64,000 nucleotides of DNA from Panicum virgatum (lineage: Eukaryota; Streptophyta; Magnoliopsida; Poales; Poaceae), in NCBI RefSeq assembly GCF_016808335.1, contig NC_053153.1, positions 27,018,090 through 27,082,089 of the forward strand, written 5' to 3'. Shown piece by piece: positions 1 through 10,121 of the stretch. The translations under genes and the position numbers were made by a program. The stretch's first letter is position 1. Each line of letters begins with the position of its first letter. The notes below the pieces were generated by a model. The model did no database searches. It saw only the letters and a program-made list of their open reading frames with translations, and had not been told where the DNA came from.

Positions 1-1
1 G

Positions 2-34
2 TCCTTCATGAGCAACCTGCAGTTCTCCTACTGA
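2..34 (+). CDS. C-terminal end of an alpha-expansin gene (partial, cut by window edge)
   Basis: Reading from base 2 gives SFMSNLQFSY followed by TGA at 32-34. This is very close to the C-terminus of the complete expansin at 12544-13514 ([10 protein letters not shown]) and of the one at 15922-15038. The position of the stop and the terminal aromatic-Gln-Phe-x-Tyr pattern fit the end of the C-terminal carbohydrate-binding domain of alpha-expansins. Only ten residues are visible, so the family call rests on this short match and on two expansin genes lying 12-16 kb away on the same fragment. The gene body lies to the left of the window. Confidence 0.6.
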   Translation, partial: SFMSNLQFSY

Positions 35-561
35 TCACTCACCCTGCCTCTGCCTGCACTTAGCGCCTAGCTAGGACGACGGAGCACTGACTGTTGGCTA
101 TAGCATTCTTCAGATCGACCGTCAGTAGATAGATTATTGGAGGCCGGAAAGCTCTCCGGCTGGAGCACTTGCATGATGTGCAAATATGTTCTTCATTTTC
201 AATTTGTATGTGTAACTTATTGGCAGTAATTCGGACTCCATGTCGCGCTAGCGCCTAGCTGGCCATGCATGTACACCTTCTCTGATTAAAAAAATGTAAA
301 TCATTTTAGATTTGCACAAAAGAGTTAGAAGAGTGTGGGTGAAGTAACCATATGTTTACCTTTCCATCATCAGTCATAGTCACCCCTTTAGTTTTTTTCC
401 CCACTTTCTAAATTTGGAATACACATTTGTTGTTTAATGAGTTTTGAGTTGATCTAATACTCTAGAGAAGACAATATACATTTGGTATAGTACATATGTC
501 TAAAGCGAGGTACATTATGGATACGGCAGAAGTATGGTTTTAAGCATGTACATGTGTGTAG
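35..561. other. 3' flank of the partial expansin; AT-rich noncoding
   Basis: The presumed 3' UTR and downstream region of the edge expansin. It has no ORF or recognisable RNA gene and no clear transposon boundary. Confidence 0.4.
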
Positions 562-816
562 TATTTCCTTGGTCTTGAAATATAAGGTATGTTGGTTTGT
601 TTTAAGTCAAACTATTCTAAGTTGGCCAAAATTATAGAGAAGATCATTAACATCTAAACATCAAAGAAAAATAAATTATAAATATATTTTGTAATAGATA
701 TAATTATTCTCATTTTATACCATTAATACTACTTCTCCTTTCTACAAGTTTGGTGAATCTTGGGATAATTTGACTTAGAACAAAATAAAATTATACATAT
801 TTTGGAATAGAGGGAG
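562..816. mobile_element. Stowaway-like MITE, degenerate
   Basis: One end reads CCTTGGTCTTGAAATATAAG and the other TATTTTGGAATAGAGGGAG. These are degenerate inverted copies of the CTCCCTCCGT-type end common in grass Stowaway elements. It is about 255 bp, AT-rich and noncoding. A TA precedes the left end, but the right-hand TA is not intact, so the boundaries are approximate. Confidence 0.45.
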
Positions 817-1849
817 AAATAGGATGTTGTGGTCTTAAGGGTAACTTTCACAAAAGTCTATGCTCTATTCCTTTTTTGTGAAAACTGTTGCGAAGCTATT
901 TAGTTGAAATTTTGCAGAAACACTTTTCTATGTTTTAACCCCCCCCCCCCCCCCCCCAAGCTATGCATCGCACGCCGGACAAAAGGCCCTTTTATTGGCC
1001 ACGTGCTGCACTTCAGGTCTTCAGCCCAAACCGGCCCACCGAGAAGTTTTACGGTCCAACATATTTGGTTGGATGTTTTGTTATTGTTGGACCAAACTGG
1101 AGGACTGTTAGGTTCGGCGCATTATAACATTTTCTTTTTTTCTCTTTACATTTCTTTTTCTTGGACCTAAACAGCAACACGTGCTGGACTGTTTTTTTAT
1201 TTCATATTTTATATAACTAACTTGTTAACCGTGTTTTAGAATTTCGGTAAGACGTGGCCATGTCGCGTAGAGTTTTTTTATTATTTCTTTCCTGTATATA
1301 CTAGCATGTTTAGCACGTGTATTGTAAGAATATTTTTTATGACGTAGATATATAATATATTCTTTACTTATGTAAAATTATTTGAGTGTGTGTAACTAAT
1401 TTATTCGCAGTACCAAAATATTTGTTCATTTTTTAGATTAAATTGATCGGCGGTGTTGACTTATTTATTCGCATATTCATTATTTATTCTATATAATTAA
1501 ATATTTATAAAATATAATATTTTGTTCATTGTACATTATTACTTGTTCGTTATGTATCATTTTTTGTTTGTGGAAATAATTAGTTATTCCTTTTGCTAAA
1601 TTATCTGTCCTCAAGATCCAAGATTAATTATTTAGTATTAAAGAAAATGTTTTTAAAAATATCATCTAAATATAGGCAAGTGTGGTCTTATTTTCAAAAT
1701 CTTGTTATAAGAAAAATAATGGTGCAACTTAAATTTAATTTGGATACTCGATTTAATACTTGTAATTTTTTTTAATTTTGAATTTGCATATATGTGGGTG
1801 ACATAATCTTTGTTGTCTTTTCTACATATATACGAACAATCTCTCCTAT
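817..1849. other. AT-rich intergenic DNA with a 19-base C tract
   Basis: No supportable gene. An uninterrupted run of 19 C lies at 939-957, and the rest is AT-rich low-complexity sequence. The short ORFs here have no recognisable motif. Confidence 0.5.
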
Positions 1850-1852
1850 TTA

Positions 1853-2748
1853 GAGCAACTCCAACGGCTTCTTCAAATTACACTAGTCAAATTTCATTTA
1901 GCTAGCTATTTAGCTATATAATGGATGGGAAATCCAACAGTTAATCTATCCATCCCTCCTCCCACGCGTTATCCTCTTCCTCTCGCCCACACTCTGCTCT
2001 CTACTCCTCTCCGCCCCGGCGACTGGGCAGCCACGGCCAGCCGGAGGGCGCGTGGCCGTAGGGCGGTGGTCGGAGGGCGAGCGGGCCAAGGGCGTGTGAT
2101 CGGAGGAGGAGCGGTTGCGCTGCGAGTGAGCGGTGGGCGGTGGCCGGAGGTGGAGGAGCGGGTGGAGGCGGCGGAGGAGGAGCTGGTGCGCGGCGAGCGG
2201 GCGGAGTGCGGCAACCGGAGGGCGAGCGGGTGCGTGGTGAACAGGCCGAGGGTGCGCGGCCGGAGGGCGAGCGGGCGGGGCACGACCGCCTGCGAGGAGA
2301 AGGCGGCGGTCGAGCTTCATGGAGGGGCGGGCGGCGGCGGCACGCTCGGCGTCGAGCTTCGTGAAGCGGCGGCGAGCTTGGTGGAGGTGTGTGCTGCGGA
2401 GGGGCGCGCGGCAGCGAGCGGTGCGAAGGGGCGCACACGGAGGCCTCCTCGGAGAGGCGAGCGGCGGAGGTCTCCTCGGCGGGGCGCACGACGGAGGCCT
2501 CCTCGGAGGGGCGCGCAGCAGGAGCTCCGCAGAGGGGCGCACGGCGGCGGGGGTGTCGGCGAAGAGGTGGGCCCACGTGAATCAAAAGGATACCGAATCG
2601 CTGGCTTCTGCATTTTTGCCTCCCAGGTGAGCCGATATGGCTATGAAGATAGATAACCGAGTTGTTTAGCTAAGCTGTTGGATGTGCATTTCTCTAGTTT
2701 TTTATTTTTAGCTGATTCATCAAAATAAAGAAACTGTTGGAGTTGCTT
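1853..2748. mobile_element. PIF/Harbinger-like nonautonomous element with GC-rich cargo
   Basis: The left end GAGCAACTCCAAC is matched by its near-perfect inverse GTTGGAGTTGCTT on the right. TTA flanks both sides (1850-1852 and 2749-2751), the TSD expected for PIF/Harbinger. The termini are AT-rich, but 2010-2580 is very GC-rich and open in several frames. Those ORFs are Arg/Gly/Pro-rich and match no family I know. A run of imperfect repeats of about 27 bp (roughly 2433-2545) encodes RRPPRRGAR-like units. There is no transposase, so it would depend on enzyme supplied in trans. Confidence 0.6.
2433..2545. repeat. Imperfect ~27-bp GC-rich tandem repeat
   Basis: About four units sharing the core GGAGGYCTCCTCGG-N-GGGGCGC. 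A period near 27 keeps any reading frame open, which explains the stacked long ORFs on both strands. Confidence 0.6.
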
Positions 2749-2751
2749 TTA

Positions 2752-3115
2752 GGTGGCTCGCAACACTCAATCAATTAAATGGACCGGCCCAACCGTGGAA
2801 TCGTGTGTTTCGGACCATCATCTACAACGACAAAAAATTCCCCCGCCCCCCTCTCCCGGTCTCTTTGTCACGCTATTACGTGGTTTCAGCGGTTATAAGC
2901 AAAGTTCCTGGAATGCGGGGCTGATCCCTACCTTTTGAAGTATCTGTATTTGGCCCACTAGCATACAATGTCAGCCCTCGTTGGTTTTGGAGTGCAGGTA
3001 AGATTTGATTTTAGCCCAAATGACATGTTTTGAGTGTGATAGCACTTTTCCTTTTCCTTTGGTAAAATTTTCTTGTTATTTTGTTAGTAATATTTTTTAG
3101 AAGTGTTATAATTTT
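2752..3115. other. Intergenic sequence, nothing recognised
   Basis: Moderately AT-rich DNA between two transposons. I see no gene, RNA or repeat that I can name. Confidence 0.4.
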
Positions 3116-3777
3116 GAGTAAAATATAGCAACATTCGTCAAACTTAGCTCAGGGTACCATCCAGATATCCAAGCTTTCAAACTGCACACTTAGACCCTCA
3201 AACTTTCTAATCATATCACTTGAGATTACCGTTGCTTAGTTAAATCACAAGTGTGTCTGCTGAAGTGAAGCGGAATTCTTCATCCTTTCTTACTTCAAAT
3301 ACAAAGATTTGTATGCAAAATTTATTAAAATACAAAATTATATATGAAATTTGTAGAAAAAATTGCATAACAAATTTACTCATATGACAAAATCCCTACA
3401 AAAAATTAGAAAACAAAATCCAACAAATTTGGGGAGAAAATTGGCAAAATATTTGGGGGCAAAGTTTTGAGATAAGTTTTAGAGAAACATTTATAAAACA
3501 AAAAATTTGAAGATAAAAATTGGAAATATAGATTTAGTACAAAAAATGGTGGTGAATGGGTGGAGTAGACATGTGGGCCCTATATGTTGGCTCCACTACA
3601 GCAGACACACCTGCAGTTTTTCTTAAGCAACGGTAATTTGAACTTCACGTGATAGAATTAACAAGTCTGAGAATTTGAATGTACAAACAAGTCTGAGAAT
3701 TTGAGTGTACAATTTCGAAGTTTGTGGACATAGATGGCATCCCAAACCAAAATTGAAGACTTGCTTACATTTGACAC
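3116..3777. mobile_element. MULE-like element with long inverted repeats
   Basis: The left arm (about 3116-3275) and right arm (about 3590-3777) are inverted copies. Both contain a CCGTTGCTTA block and a GTGTGTCTGCTG block, and the left end starts GAGTAAAAT. The 9-base flanks TATAATTTT (3107-3115) and GATAAATTT (3778-3786) agree at seven of nine positions, as expected for an old Mutator-like insertion. The AT-rich interior has no ORF. At 662 bp it is a MITE-sized nonautonomous copy. Confidence 0.5.
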
Positions 3778-4200
3778 GATAAATTTTGTTCTAGGTGTAC
3801 ACAAACTTTATTTTGCAAGTGTGTATCTGACGTTCTAAATTTATACTGATAACATAATATGTCTTTATCAATTTGTAACATTGGTTGTCCATAATATTTT
3901 GTTCCATGTATAATCTGTTCCAAGAGTACAACTTTTTTTATTTAGTTTGTATGATTTGCGTGAGATATAAAAGATTTTATTCCTTATGTAAGACTTTTGT
4001 TCCAACCAAACAGACAAGTATTCTAATGAAATAACTTTCCTTAAGCATCCATGGGGCAAAAACGTTTTTCACATGAATTTTCACAATTTAATTGTTCGAC
4101 CAACAAAACGGCCTAAATAACCAAACGGGAAAAATATTGCAAACTGAAACTCACTGAAATAATATACATTATTTTTAAGGGAAAAATAATCTATACATTA
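3778..4200. other. AT-rich intergenic DNA
   Basis: No feature seen. A 63-codon ORF on the minus strand has no motif and ordinary AT-rich composition. Confidence 0.4.
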
Positions 4201-4607
4201 TTAGTTAGTCTAGAAGGTGGAGAGCCGGAGATTGAAAAGGGGAGAGGGGTGAAGTAGAGATTGGCATCAAAGCATTTTCAATAGACTAGGTATAATCCTA
4301 GCTAAATTTAGAGTTTTACGAGCTCTGTAAAAAACAGAAGACTTCCTATAGGGTGGGGAAACCAACGGACTCTCAAATCTTGACTCTCAGTTTTATAAGT
4401 TAACTCAAGTTCTCGCAGATAGGTCCCTGGATCTACTAGAAAGCGCTCTAGAAGTTTTGCAATCAAAGCAATTGGGTCCCTAGTCGCTGTTCATGGTGGG
4501 GGAGGGTCCGTCCGTCCGAAATCTGGCGACCCCATTCGTCGGTAGAGAGGAAAAGGTGGGGGAGGAGCAAGAGGATGCTGAGGCTAACTTTCAGTAGCTT
4601 TTTATAG
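4201..4607. repeat. Older decayed copy of the 3.5-kb LTR-like family (left flank)
   Basis: The stretch with GCAATTGGGTCCCTAG and GGTGGGGGAGGAGCAAGAGG resembles an internal segment of the adjacent element near 6920-7040 (GCAATCGGGTCCCTGG, GGTGGGGGAAAAGTAAGAGG). The intact element therefore appears to have inserted into an earlier, decayed relative. The GC-rich sequence at 8116-8459 may be the other half of that older copy. Confidence 0.4.
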
Positions 4608-7600
4608 TGTGGCAGAACTGCCAAAATTAATCTGGATTAAATGCGTCAACCATCACTACTACCTCTAAAATGGTTCATACGCACTTAAAACAGAATAATT
4701 TGACAGTCTATCGGGTAAAATCCCGATAAAACTACTGAATTTCGGATCAAAACAACATACCTCACGCGAAGGTGAGTCCAGAGATTACGATAACCATAAT
4801 ATAACTTTAATAGTAAAAGTTATCACAAACTAAGTTTGAAGATTCAGATGGAGTACCTCAGAAAATTTAAAAGCAGAAAACGACAACTAGTGACGATACA
4901 TGACATCATGTACATGGCGTCAATCTCACCAAGTTACCTGAAAACAAAGTCACAAGTAAGGCTGAGTATACTAATACTTAGCAAAGCTTACCCGAAAAAG
5001 GGTATATAATATCCCTTTAGCTAGACATGCTTATAAAAGCTCTGGGGTTTTCTTTTGCTAAAAAGCTACTAATAGTTGATCTTTATTTTTAGTATTTTAG
5101 CTTTCAGGTTCTAGTTTTTATCATTATTCTAGGTAAGCACCTATCTATACAAACATGGTAGAATTATTTGCATCCAACCATATTGAATATCATCATTGTT
5201 CAACTTCTTAGTCTATGCAGTAAAGGGATTAAGCAGTCTCATGCATCGTAAGAGGCGGACCATTCTGAATCGAAATTCCAAACCTTGCAAGGATAAACCT
5301 AACACACACGCTTGGAGCACCGTAGAGTCACTCCCAAGCAATCTTTGGCTTCTCATTCTAGTTCGTGGATCAGTGCCACTCTCCCCGACTATAGGGCACC
5401 ACTCCTCGTCCCTCATAGTCGTAGTGTAGCGCTACCAATTCCATTTTATCCATTTTATTCATCTTATCCCTAAAAGAGAGTGGGAGGTATGTCCACTTGC
5501 CGGGACGAGAAGTTACTAGGCTTGCCGCGTACCATATTTACGGCATGTGGCTAGTACTTTCAAACGCTTAACCACCACTACCACCCGCTGCGGCCTTAGT
5601 AGATTTATCAACACAGACGGATTATCACCTTAAAACTTATATCCCAATCTGTCCATGGTCCTTATAGTGATTGCATAAAGTAAACAATCAACTCCTATAA
5701 GCTCGCGAGTGACAGGAAATCACCCGACTTTTACCGGTCCTATTAGCATAGCATCTAGTCGAACTCTATTTCTAGTGTTTAATCAATAGGTAACTAGGAT
5801 TATGCATCTAGGTTTTCATTCAACTCTAATAACTTAAATGCACAAGAAAATAGGTATAAAAAGTTGCATAAAATAATAGGATTATGCACCGGGGCTTGCC
5901 TTTAGTGACGTCTATAAAGTCAGTAAATCTTGATTCTTTCGAATCAAAGTTCGGCACTTCAGTCAATTCCACAATGTTGATATGGGCTTCAGAAATATCC
6001 CCGTCTAGATCCTGGATGAGTTCGTATGTTCCATTGACTAACGATATTATTTCTATATGCAATGCAGTAAATGTAAATTAGTGAAGTGCTTGAGTATAGC
6101 TTTCCTTCACTAAAAAAGTTATTATCTGATAAATTCAAGTCAAGAAAACAACTATTTCATTGTGTAATTATTGGGCAGTCATTTATGGAGTAAAAGTCAA
6201 CACAAGGAACTCCATAAAATAACATGGCTGACTATTTAAGCATCAAAGAGTGGTTTCATTCAAATCCAAAGTTTGAATTCAAGAGTAGACAAACAACTAA
6301 GACCTAATTACAAATATGGCATGATCCAACATTTAATTACTTCAATTTAACAAACATTGATGAAGTAGTTGTAGTATTTTACAAAGTAAACATGGATCAA
6401 GCATTAAATATCAAAATATTTAAGAACTCATGCTAGAGGCTAGTATTGGTCCCACAAAATTTATACAATGCTACACATAACATGAACAACACATGGTTCA
6501 AAAATCACAAACAACACATTATTGGAACATGAGATATAAATAAAACATGCATTTCTTAACATTTTTAATAAAACACATGAAATAACAAGCAAAAATCAAG
6601 TATTAGGGCCACAATTTTTACACAAGAACATGCATAGCACATAGGTTGCATGGTTCAAAGATGAAGTCCAGAACAACTATGGTTCAAGAGATAAAACAAA
6701 AAAAACACTCATTTTCTAACATTTAAACTAGAGCATTCAATAAAATGTTTCATACAAACTTTAGTGGCCAAAATTATAGATCTAGTCAAGAGGAACACAA
6801 CAAAATTAATTTCACATTTTTCTGATTTTTCTACTATTTTCTAGGATTTTTCAAAGTTCACAAGAAATACATAAAAGGGTTTTGGACTTTTTGCAAGGAA
6901 GACCCTAGAAAGATTTAAAACCAAGCAATCGGGTCCCTGGGTCATGGGGAAGAAAAATAGGGGAAGGAAAGGCCGGCCGATCCCGGCAGCATGGGTCGCC
7001 GGCGGCGAGCCAGAGGTGGGGGAAAAGTAAGAGGGCGTCGAGAGCGACCTGTAGATGGGCTTGGTTGGGGCTGGGGTGGGCTGTAGCGGCGGGTCCGCGA
7101 GCTCCGGCGGTGGACTGAGCCGTGGTGGCGGCGCTCCGGCAAGGCAAGGAAGTAATGGTCAGGCTTGAGAGCTTCACTGGGGCAAGGATAAGCTAGTGTG
7201 GAGGTTGGTTTGGGCAGTGAGAGGGAGGAGAAGTGGCTCCGCGGGCGGACGGTGAGCGGCGGTGCTAATGGAGGGGAGGGGCGGCGGGGGTTGGATGGGA
7301 AAGGGATGGACGGGCTATTTGTAGCCCGTTTGAGCAGGGGATGAGCACTAGAGGGAAAGGGGTGAGCTCGCCGGGAGCTTGTGGGCGAGGATTCGACGGC
7401 CGCGGTGCTTATCCACGGGCGGCCGCGCGAGGTGGCAGGGCGCGGCGGCGTGGCGCGCATGCGAGGAACCAGCAGAGGCGATGAAGTGGCGGCGGGTTGC
7501 TTCAGGGCGACGCGTAGGGCGGCGCGGGACTGTTGTCTGGCAGAGAAACCGACGGCGGTGGCCGGAATCAACGGCGAGCGGCGGCGGGGCGGCGCCCCTG

Positions 7601-8110
7601 TTTCCCAGCAGAGAGAGGAAGAAGAACAGTTGAGACAAGGGTGGTTTTGTGATTTTCTAAAATTCCAGGGGCCTAACTAAAATTTCCCAGTGATCTAGGG
7701 CTTAAATCAAAAAGTGTTCAATATGAAAGTTGTGTAGTTTTTCAAGACCTACAACTTTTATATTGTGCAAAAATTCACTAGGTCAAAGGTTTTGAAATTA
7801 TTTTGAAATCCGTTAAAACTTTCATTTGCAAATAAACCTAACTTAAATTTTAAAATCGCAAGGGTAGCTCTAAGTTTAAAAATATCTTTTTATGAGGGTA
7901 AAAGTGAAAAGTAAAATATACATTTTAACCCCTCATAAATTTTAAAACTTTGCCTTTTGCAAAACTATTTTTTTAAAAAAAGACTTTGCACCTATTCTAC
8001 AATTACAAAAATACCCTTGCTTATTAAAATCATGGTTTAAATTTTTAAACGAAAACAAAAGCTATATTTTTAATTGAATGGTTTTAGCCCCAAAAACCTA
8101 GGTTGTCACA
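4608..8110. mobile_element. 3.5-kb LTR-like element, probably a large solo LTR
   Basis: It starts TGTGGCAGAACTGCC and ends GGTTGTCACA, so it has TG...CA ends with an imperfect inverted TGTGRCA terminus. The 5-bp repeat TATAG flanks it exactly (4603-4607 and 8111-8115). It is related along its length to the element at 39654-43758: both carry the start AGAACTGCCNAAATTAA, a block around GCTACTAATAGTNGATC, and a GC-rich block with GTAGRTGGGYNYGGTTGGGG. No gag or pol motif is visible. TG/CA ends, a 5-bp TSD and no coding capacity favour a large solo LTR. A noncoding LARD-type element is the alternative. Confidence 0.7.
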
Positions 8111-8115
8111 TATAG

Positions 8116-8459
8116 GGTCGGGGATGGCCGGGGTAGGGGGCGCAATGGTGGCCGGAACTCTGGCGGTGGGGAGCATGGCTCCGGTGATGGAGAGGCAGCG
8201 GGGACGGGTCAGGGAGCTTCAGGAGACCATGGGGAGTCGGTTCAGAGGCTCAGATCGGGCGGAGGGGGGGGTAGGAGGAGGGCACCGGCGTTAATGGCGA
8301 GCAGAGGTCGTGATGGTGGTGCTCGGAGCGAGTCTAGCTCGGGCTATCGCTGCTCGACCCGTCGCTTGGGGCAGGCACCGACACTGTCGCCGGCTCGCGG
8401 AGGAGTCATTGGCTGCTTGCTGCTCGAGACAGTTCCTTCCGGAGGTTGCGAGGCACGAG
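8116..8459. other. GC-rich flank, possibly old LTR-family sequence
   Basis: GC-rich DNA with short ORFs of no recognisable family, lying between the 3.5-kb element and a gypsy LTR. Its GGTGGCCGG-rich composition resembles the GC-rich part of the 3.5-kb family. Confidence 0.3.
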
Positions 8460-8848
8460 TGTCAGACCTAGGATAGCGGGACTGCTCACAGGTGTAGATT
8501 GTTCTAGAATAAGGGATGGCACATAGCATGTACCTTATCCTACTGTAACTACTCAGACAAAAGTAGGACCAATCAAATAAAAGGAAACTAACCGATAGAT
8601 GTTGGGAAGGACTCCTTGTATAATATTCGATTAGGATTTCTATGTAACCCTATCCCCCAGACTATATAAGGGTGGGGCAGAAACCCCCTCGAAGCATAAC
8701 TCATCTAAGACAATACAAACAAACACACAAGACGTAGGGTATTACGCATCTCGCGGTCCGAATTTTTCTAAAGCTTTGTGTTTCTTGCACCATCGGTTCC
8801 AGACCTTGATGAATCCCCTCCTACAAACCTACCACCTTGAAGTATCCG
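8460..8848 (+). mobile_element. Truncated gypsy LTR, same family as the 29-45 kb element
   Basis: It begins TGTCAGACC and follows, on this strand, the reverse complement of the LTR at 44948-45362. Shared landmarks in order are GCGGGACTGCTCA, AAGGGATGGCACAT, GAAACTAACCGAT, a TATATAAGGG box, GTAGGGTATTACGCA, TCGCGG(T/C)CCGAA and TTCTTGCACCATCG. It stops at GTATCCG, the point where the intact LTR continues to its end, because a TGTTGG... LTR begins there. Confidence 0.7.
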
Positions 8849-9640
8849 TGTTGGAATTTGGTCCATTTATGACCTATTCAGAAAAATTCCAAAGCAACAT
8901 GTGACTGGTCACGTTGGTATAGTCCCATCTTGCTAGTACAAGCAAGTGGACACTAATTTAAATATTGGAGCACTTTCCATACGTTGAATGGAGAACCCAA
9001 GAGATAGAGTGTGTAAAGCTTTACTAAACACACACTAATGCACGCACGCGCACGCATATCCGCGTATTTTTGCGTGTGTGTATTGTGACTTGTGACTTGC
9101 GACGTGCGGTCGTGTGGCTGTAATTCAGCACATATTTTGCCACTTGTGTCTCTTATATTTTGAACTATTGTGCACTGATTAGGTGCTAATTAATATCCGA
9201 TTAATGTCATAATTCCCAGTAAATTATCATAATCATCCTGAATGAGTTTTAGTGTCTTTTATGGGCGTCATCAAAGTGATAATGGCTCCTTGAGGGCAGC
9301 CGTGCCTATATAAGTGGACTGGAAACATCCAGGTAAAACCCTCTCAATTTTTCTCTGCCATTTTCGACCTCTTGTTGTGCTGTGTCGTCGAGCTGCTAGA
9401 TCTCGCTGGCCTTTCCATTGGCGTGCACTGAGGAGAAGGGTGAGCGGTATCTCCGGACCCTTGCCGTCGTGAAGCCTGCACGAGGGACGGCAATAAGGTT
9501 TCTGGGCAGTGCAACTGTGCGACCGCACATGGCCGAACGACTACATTCTACACTGCTACAATATGCACTGCATTGTCTCTTCACGAGGACGGAGCGCTGA
9601 TCGGTAAAAGTAATCGAATTTAACATGAGTATGTTTCAGC
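8849..9640 (+). mobile_element. Copia-type LTR inserted in the gypsy LTR
   Basis: It starts TGTTGGAATTTGGTCC immediately after the truncated gypsy LTR. The layout (TGTTGGAATTTGG start, a CTAGTACAAGCAAGTGGA block, then CCTATATAAGTGGA with a TATA box near 9306) is typical of grass Ty1/copia LTRs. The right end is not sharp; I place it near 9600-9640. Which copia lineage it belongs to cannot be decided here. Confidence 0.5.
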
Positions 9641-10112
9641 TCGTTTTACTCTATTAGCTTTCAATCCTGTTTGAGATAGCAGTAGCGCTGTTACTTCTAT
9701 TTTGGCTCAAATTGAAATCTGATCTCTTTAAATGCATATTTCCAATAATTTGTAGATGGGCTTGGCAGTTAAATACTGACAACGAGAGCCGCACAACATC
9801 CTCCTTGTCCATGCCAAGCAAAGTAGCCCTGAACGGTGCTGCTGCTGGCTTGGACGGGAAGCCTACGGGGAAAAGAGGCGCGGAGCGAGATGCCGAGCGG
9901 CGGCGGCTTGACAAAGATGCCAAGCGAGGGGGGAGGAATCATGAGCCGGTTGTCAAGGGGCAACGAATAGCGAGTCGATTGGATTGATGTTTTCAGAGAG
10001 TCTCATGGAGAAGCTCTCATGAGTGTACTGTGGAGTGTGGACCAGTCGTACTTGTTTCGGGTGCATCACGGTTTCCACAAAGAGGAAAGTGCTGGGGCCT
10101 TGGGGCGACATA
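9641..10112 (+). pseudogene. Possible copia leader and truncated 5' coding remnant
   Basis: Directly downstream of the copia LTR, an ORF at 9712-9987 contains MPSKVALNGAAAGLDGKPTG followed by a stretch rich in Arg, Lys and Asp. It ends without any gag core, protease or RT. I read it as the leader and start of the retrotransposon coding region, truncated before the Pack-MULE. The protein matches no family I can name, so the assignment rests on position. Confidence 0.3.
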
Positions 10113-10121
10113 TATTCTGTA

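Noticed and set aside
5196..5429. Paired sense/antisense ORFs around 5.2-5.4 kb
   Set aside because: Short, motif-free and inside the noncoding LTR-like element; the related element has no corresponding ORF.
9055..9064. TATCCG at 9056-9061 as the right TSD of a 206-bp element starting at 8849
   Set aside because: The same hexamer precedes 8849, but sequence after it does not resume the gypsy LTR and continues as copia-type LTR sequence, so the match looks coincidental.
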